Shown here: positions 58,504 through 64,000 of the stretch, piece by piece
How positions within the stretch are numbered: the stretch's first letter is position 1
How the letters are laid out: each line of letters starts with the position of its first letter
Assembly: GCA_011009095.1 (NCBI GenBank)
Contig: VTPC01008745.1
Coordinates: 1 to 64,000 of the forward strand
DNA length: 64,000 nt
Origin: Ignelater luminosus
Taxonomy: Eukaryota > Arthropoda > Insecta > Coleoptera > Elateridae
Reading direction: 5' to 3'
The notes under the pieces: generated by a model
The model's input: only the letters and a program-made list of their open reading frames with translations
What the model was told of the DNA's origin: nothing
Databases searched by the model: none
Translations under genes and position numbers: made by a program

Positions 58504-59600
58504 TAACCTATTCTAGTCATTTGGGAAACTTTCACTCTCCCCGCAAACCATCCTCACCCCAAATTTGTTTCTAAAACACTATTGGTTTGCATGAAAAGGC
58601 TTAAAACATGGAGTCAAGCAGAGTCCAAGACCGCTTGGACATTGGGGGCAATAGTTAACAAAATCTTTTCGTATTTTCTTATTGTTCCAGCAAACTTGCT
58701 ATTGTCTTCTTTTTGTTTTTCCATTTTCCCTTTTAGGGCAATATTCTGGCAGACGATAAGCTTTCTGTTTGGACACTGGTTGTGATGGTAGTGGTCCAGG
58801 CAATTCGGTAATTACCACTAGTTCGAATTCATGACCAACGACAAGTTTCTTTCACAGTAGGGACAAAACAACTTTCTCTGTATGTTTGAACGACCCAGTT
58901 AAGGATCAGCCAATGCTAAGTTTATAATCAACTTGGCTTGCATAAAATATACAGTTTACTCCCAAAGTTGTGTCTTTTTCCTTTGATGTACTATCAAAAC
59001 TTCAATCGACCACGCCATAGAACCATAGATTCATCAATTTGATTACTCTTTATTAGGATAATATATCTTTTTCATCCTAGTATTAAAAAAACCACTTGAT
59101 GGTTGTACTTTCCCAATTTAAGTGCGTGCTTCCTGATTTTCTAAATCTTCAAAACGTAACGCCGTCAAAATCAACATCCGGTTGTGCTAATGGTTCCCAT
59201 GTAAAATATGAAGTCAAGGAAGGTCTTGATTCCGTTAGCAGTAATATCCTTCCAACGACTAATCCGTGACTGATCTCCAGAGCTCCGACAAAGTAATTGA
59301 ATTGCATGTGCATGTGTTCTTTTACAAAGAAGATCATAAAATAATTCTTTATTTGGAAACAAATTGAAATAGTGTATTGGTTCTGAACCTGTTACATTTA
59401 CAGGTAGTCCAGCACTCTTTATGACAAGGATATTTGTTTTTTGTGGAGCATCATATGATGGTGATGGTAGTGGTAGCTGATCAGGGTATAGTTCTGAAGA
59501 CTCTTCTTCAGAATCATTCGAGTCTGTATAATCTGGGATTAAAAGTGATTGTCCTGATCGTCCTGTCAAGCTTTTATGCTTATTGTGTCATATTTAGCTC
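58504..59600 (-). mobile_element. Second piggyBac-type element, internally deleted
   Basis: Minus-strand remnant of a PGBD-like transposase from a different family than the 20-kb element. At 59171-59569 an open frame gives an acidic N-terminus (TDSNDSEEESSELYPDQLP), then SEPIHYFNLFPNKELFYDLL and SRISRWKDITANGIKTFLDF, the opening of the piggyBac transposase domain. Near 58980-59060 is a degraded IDESMVLWRG with KRHNFG, carrying the first catalytic Asp. Most of the remaining core is missing or unreadable. The frame re-emerges at 58600-58670 with RKDFVNYCPQCPSGLGLCLT and PCFKPFH, the C-terminal zinc-binding tail. A TTAA at 58500-58503 could be the left target site; the right end was not found. 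Confidence 0.75.
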
Positions 59601-59751
59601 TTTTTGCAGCAAATTCTTCTGTACAAATGATTCAGGCTGCTGTTCGTCCATTACAGGCTATCAAATAGTGGAAAATAACAGAAACTTTAATATAATTATT
59701 CATTTACTCTGTGCCCATCAAAGCTCTTAGCGAATGCATCGGAGAGCGATC

Positions 59752-60009
59752 ATAAACACATAATGAAAATCTAACATTTTACAGAAATGATTGCTTTATT
59801 CTAACCTTTTTGAGCACAATTTAACCAACTTTTCAACAAAACGGCAGTTAAGGTAAACAGTAACACGAAACTAAAAACCATCGTGATCAGGCTCGCGTCC
59901 GAACCTCTTCTTTGTTATTTAACCGTTACAAGAATTGTAATGTCATTTTAAAATTTCGTGTCAATTTATTATTTTGTGAATATATTTAGTGATCTTTGTA
60001 CAATAAAAC
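59752..60009 (+). repeat. 258-bp direct repeat, copy 1
   Basis: Begins ATAAACACATAATGAAAATC and ends GTACAATAAAAC. It differs from copy 2 at eight positions, with no indels. It contains AATAAA near its end. No coding sense. Confidence 0.95.
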
Positions 60010-60051
60010 CTTTTGTTGGAAATATTTTTCAATTCGTCTTACATGGTGTTT

Positions 60052-60309
60052 ATAAACACATAATGAAAATCTAACATTTTACAGAAATGATTGCTTTATT
60101 CTAACCTTTTTGAGCACAATCTAACCAACTTTTCAACAAAATGGCAGTTAAGGTAAACAGTAACACGAAACTAAAAACCAACGTGATCAGGCTCGCGTCC
60201 GAACCTCTTCTTTGTTATTTAACTTTTACAAGAATTGTAATATCATTTTAAAATTTCGTGTCAATTTATTATTTTGTGGATATATTTAGTGATATTTGTA
60301 CAATAAAAC
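60052..60309 (+). repeat. 258-bp direct repeat, copy 2
   Basis: Starts exactly 300 bp after copy 1 and is about 97 percent identical, counted by eye (8 differences in 258). A 42-bp unrelated spacer (60010-60051) separates the copies. The two could be a tandem duplication of a 300-bp unit with the last 42 bp lost from copy 2, or closely spaced terminal repeats. Confidence 0.95.
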
Positions 60310-62460
60310 ACGTGTGATTTTTAGAATTACGCCGTTCCAGGCCAATCCCGTTTTAACATAAATTAATTTACATGAAAGTCTCCATCGCACATAGGGGTGC
60401 ATTGTGGCCTCATATAGCTCCTGTTTGAATCTGTATTTTATTTTGTCGTTTGGCACGTTTGCAAGTTGCGATGAGTTAAAATAGTCTTAGATTGTTCTGT
60501 CTTTCTTTGTTTGACTTACGCCTCAAGCTGTTTGACGCAAAATCGGCAGCGCTCGGCAAGATAGACTCGGTCAGTTAAAGAGAGCGGGCCCATCCTCGAG
60601 TTTTATCGGGTGTCGTTAAAATATACTTTACCGCAAATTCTTGTTTAAAAAGTTTGTTTTGAGAGCTTATTAAAAAGTGGTTTCTCTGGCAAGTTAAAGA
60701 GTGTTCACTGCTATTAGTACGTTCTATTGAAGTAGATTATATACAGAGTGCTCCTGGTGAGAAGTCACATCAGCTAACATTTCGAGTTTGACATGGCTTC
60801 TGGCACCCTTATCGATTGCAATACTTTCAGGAAATCCCTGAGGACTTTTATTGGGTTTGTATTTTAAATTTTAAATTTATCTGTGAACCCATCCCATCCC
60901 ACCATTCAGATCCGCATAGGCATAAGATAACGTTGTAGGGTTTTATTGCAGGCCTGGGAATCAGGTTTGATAGGTTGTTGTGGGCACTGTACGGAAACAA
61001 CCGAAAATGCGCGAAGCGCATTGTGGGCAGCAAAAGTGTTAATAACTAATGGAAATTCTCAAATAGGTTTTCTCCACAAGATAACAACAACATTAACTTT
61101 GATATAACGATATATTAATACTTGACATGGTAAACCCCTCTAGCTAGTAAATTGAGAAAAACACCCAAAAAAATGTCTCCTCCTTTTAGTTAATGCTTTT
61201 CTTTGTAACAGATGTGTACTTATAAGCATTTATTTTTATTATTGAGTGAATTTTAATGATATTGATTGCAAGCCAGAATTAAATGAATGGGTGAATAAAG
61301 GCTTCTATTAGTTTGGTACAGTCAATAATTAGAGAAGGGAGAAAAGTATATTACTTCACCTCGTCAACGAGAAGATTCAAACATTACGTGTTTCTTCACA
61401 TAATTGAATGTAGAATGGAGAATCTCAATACAAAAAACTGAAAACAGAATCCTGAGGTTATTAAAGCCACTACTATTAGGTAGAAGTTATATGTACCTAG
61501 TGAACTGACATGAACATCTTCTGCACACTATCAAGTTTCAAAATTGAAAAGTTTTTTATATAAATATTAATATACAAACTAGAAACTAGAAACTCAGGAT
61601 AACGTAGGCAGAAGTGTTTCATGTTAAACTACTACATGGGATTTAGTTTCGATTTCCTTAGAGGCCTTAAAACTACTTAAGTTAAAAAAAAGAAAGAGCT
61701 ATAATAAAATTTTATTATTATGTTAGAGGCAAAAATTTTTAAAAGAAAATATTTTTGTTATGATAAGGCGTGGAATAACTACATAGAAATACAAAAGTAC
61801 AAGAAGACATTACCATTAATTTTTAAGACTGTTTTGTGCGACACGGAAAAATATAAAAGCGCCAAATGAAATTGAAAAAAATACACAAGTTTTCCTTTTC
61901 ACGTTGGTGTGTGTATGTGTTTTTTTTTGGTCAGTTCCCATGGGTAAATTAAAAATAATGGTTTTACCTAAAGTTTCATCCGAAACAACAACAAACTCGA
62001 TGACGGCATGTAGGTGTATATTTTGGCACAGGTGGCACATATAACGATTATTGGGAACGGAATGTGCTGTAATACAAATACGACTTTGGAATAATAAACA
62101 AAATTGTGTTCCTGGATATTTGAATGTGAGAAATAATAATTACCGTTAATACAATTTGCTGAAAGCAGCATAATTCTCTTTAATCAAACCAATAAATAAA
62201 CTCTCTAAAACTAAACTCTATTAAATTAATCCTGCCATTACCATATTTCTCAAATTATCTTTTTATAGAATAAAAATAGATGTAAAAGCCGGAAGTTAAA
62301 ATAAAATTATCCCCTGAATTTTATTGCTAAAGACGTCAACCAAACAAAATTCCAATTCAATCAACTGATAAAATTAAAATTAAGCACAGAAAAAAATTTC
62401 CACTGCGAACCTTTACGTCTAAGGAGAAAATGACATTTCTCGAATTACTGTCAACTTAAA
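60310..62460. other. Unassigned DNA
   Basis: Mostly AT-rich. A less AT-rich patch at about 60480-60620 and 60880-61040 has no readable protein; a short palindrome, AATGCGC-GAA-GCGCATT, lies at about 61005-61021. No gene is called. Confidence 0.35.
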
Positions 62461-62660
62461 CAAGAAAATCGAATTTGAAAAGTGTTCCAACAGAGAGGCA
62501 AGCAGTTAGGGTTGTTTTGTCGGACACGCTCCACGTCGATAGCCTCTTACTGAAGACGTGCTCAGACGTCGACGGCCATCGTAATCAGAGGGCTGAATCC
62601 GGTATCAAGTTTCAGCTGCGTATCAGTGAAGCTCAACGATTAACCCCACCACCCTTTTGA
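62460..62660 (+). other. GC-rich patch with short open frame, identity unknown
   Basis: A sharply GC-richer 200-bp patch in AT-rich DNA. The plus strand is open for 61 codons at 62475-62660 (MKSVPTERQAVRVVLSDTLH, then VDSLLLKTCSDVDGHRNQRA), ending PPPF. No domain is recognised and no clear splice sites border it. It could be an exon, a conserved non-coding element or a repeat fragment. Confidence 0.3.
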
Positions 62661-64000
62661 AAATATAACCCAATTCCTTTTTGTCTTTAAAATCTGAACC
62701 GAAAGGAAATAAAATTTTGAAGGTTATATTTTAATAACGAAATTAATTTTCCACCACGTTACATCTTAAACAGATCTAAAATCAACGAACCGAGAATCCA
62801 CACAAAAACTAGTAATCGATTGCAATAAACCAATGTCTAGCTTCAACGTCTCACACTTTAATCTTGAAAGATAATTAAGTTCATGTCACTAAGAACTACT
62901 CAATAAGTAACTCCGATCTATATCCGACGCTGACGAGCTGGAATCAATCTGATCCAAGATTAAGTCTCAAAGTTGATTCGACAGTGCGATCTCTAACTAT
63001 CAGGATTTAATTGTCCGCCACTAAATAGAAACATAATATCGCTATCAGACGAGGAGATCTAAAATTTAATGTGCAAGAAAAAAGGGGGAAAAGGTACAGA
63101 AAAAAAGGTTTAAGAGCGGAAATAATAAAAGCACAAATAAATGATAGATGAACTGAAACGACACAAACCTTGATAACTGAATTCCCTTTTTTGTGTTTTA
63201 TTCATTACCCATTTGATTAAGATGGGTGTTCTAAATTAATATTATATTTGAAAATTGACTTTGTTTTTGTTTTTATTTCTTTTAGTCCAAATCCAATAAA
63301 GAAAGATGACTTTACTAAAAGTGATTATAACGTAATCAATTAGACAGCCGGTTGTAAAATTTGTTTCTATTCTGTCCATCCACAGTCCTAGGTGAACACC
63401 TTTGTAACGTTAACAGTGCCAGCAAGTAAATTGCTCTGTAATGGTTGAAGACCTTTACTGAGCCCTATATCTCATTATTTTAGAAACAATAAGGCATTCA
63501 ATCTGCCTAATTACTCATTGATTTTTAATTTATTTGTTTCATCTTGTATTTACATATATTTTACAAGTATCATATTTATGGTATGACGTAATTCGTAATC
63601 TCGGATTAATAACATGCTGATTAAATATTTTGAGTAGTTTTCTAATGTTTTCCTCTGAATTCTCAGCGTTCTTTTCAGAATCTCCAGATATTTAATAACA
63701 ATTGTAGAAACTCATAGCTGTAAGTGACGTCAACAAGTTCTCTTATCGGCAGATTAAAGTTTAGGAAACTATTGTAGAAAAAACATGGCCTACTATATTA
63801 AACTCTGCTGGTAATAATAGGGCATGGAAAACTACGATCATTGTGGCTTCTATTGGAAATTTAAGAAAGTAATATGATTGATACAAGTTTAATTCTGGAA
63901 AAATTTCAAATCATTTGAAATATAATAACCTAGAACGACCTTTTCATTTGCTGAATTTCGGTGTCTGGATTTAATAAAAAAACTCACTTGATTACATTGA
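62661..64000. other. Unassigned AT-rich DNA
   Basis: No gene or repeat recognised on either strand to the end of the window. Confidence 0.4.

Noticed and set aside
60545-60610. Arthropod core promoter (initiator-like TCAGTT at 60571)
   Set aside because: A six-base match alone is expected by chance. The downstream promoter element position does not fit and no gene follows.
1-64000. CRISPR arrays, rRNA genes, bacterial operons, telomeric TTAGG arrays
   Set aside because: None seen. No regular spacer-repeat pattern, no rRNA-like conserved segments and no clustered co-directional intact genes are present.

Overview
The window is an AT-rich stretch of arthropod (most likely insect) nuclear DNA. 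It holds almost no intact protein-coding sequence and is dominated by dead transposable elements of many classes. The eukaryotic and arthropod assignment rests on the mix of families: non-LTR retrotransposons of RTE/L2-like, Jockey-like and R1/LOA-like type, Ty3/Gypsy LTR elements, mariner, pogo/Tigger and piggyBac transposons, and a tRNA-derived SINE. No operons, ribosome-binding sites, CRISPR arrays or rRNA are present. I found no convincing host gene. The insect order cannot be fixed from the sequence alone.

Layout. 0.6-1.9 kb: minus-strand LINE reverse transcriptase (RT) relic. 2.2-2.8 kb: a three-copy GC-richer repeat. 4.6-7.7 kb: two arrays of a degenerate repeat whose core has GTCC...GGAC dyad symmetry, linked by a 64-bp inverted repeat. 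11.6-13.8 kb: plus-strand LINE with endonuclease end, RT (YADD intact) and C-terminus. 14.9-16.0 kb: pogo/Tigger transposase relic. 17.5-20.0 kb: nearly full-length LINE pol relic on the minus strand. 20,041-22,675: a complete piggyBac element with TTAA duplications, inverted termini and a transposase retaining its acidic residues. 25.7-29.6 kb: two LINE relics abutting head to tail on the minus strand. 33.2-33.9 kb: eroded mariner.

35.0-38.2 kb: an R1/LOA-like relic abutting a Gypsy fragment (RNase H, integrase, 3' LTR). 42.4-44.3 kb: internally deleted LINE. 44.3-46.7 kb: purine-rich block with a candidate LTR, a LINE tail and a SINE. 50.1-50.7 kb: third copy of the dyad repeat family. 53.4-58.5 kb: a second Gypsy element split by about 3.9 kb of inserted DNA, which itself contains a nearly intact mariner (55,915-57,205) with perfect TA duplications. 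58.5-59.6 kb: deleted second piggyBac-type element. 59.75-60.31 kb: a 258-bp direct duplication with an exact 300-bp period. The remaining DNA is AT-rich and unassigned. Two patches, 39.1-41.0 kb and 62.46-62.66 kb, have a different, less repeat-like texture.

Nothing here works together as a pathway: each element encodes only its own mobility functions, and nearly all are inactivated by stops, frameshifts or deletions. The mariner and the piggyBac are the least decayed and so probably the most recent arrivals. I found no new defence or biosynthetic system. The most interesting signals are structural: nested insertions with a recoverable empty site, the dyad repeat family, and the exact 300-bp duplication.
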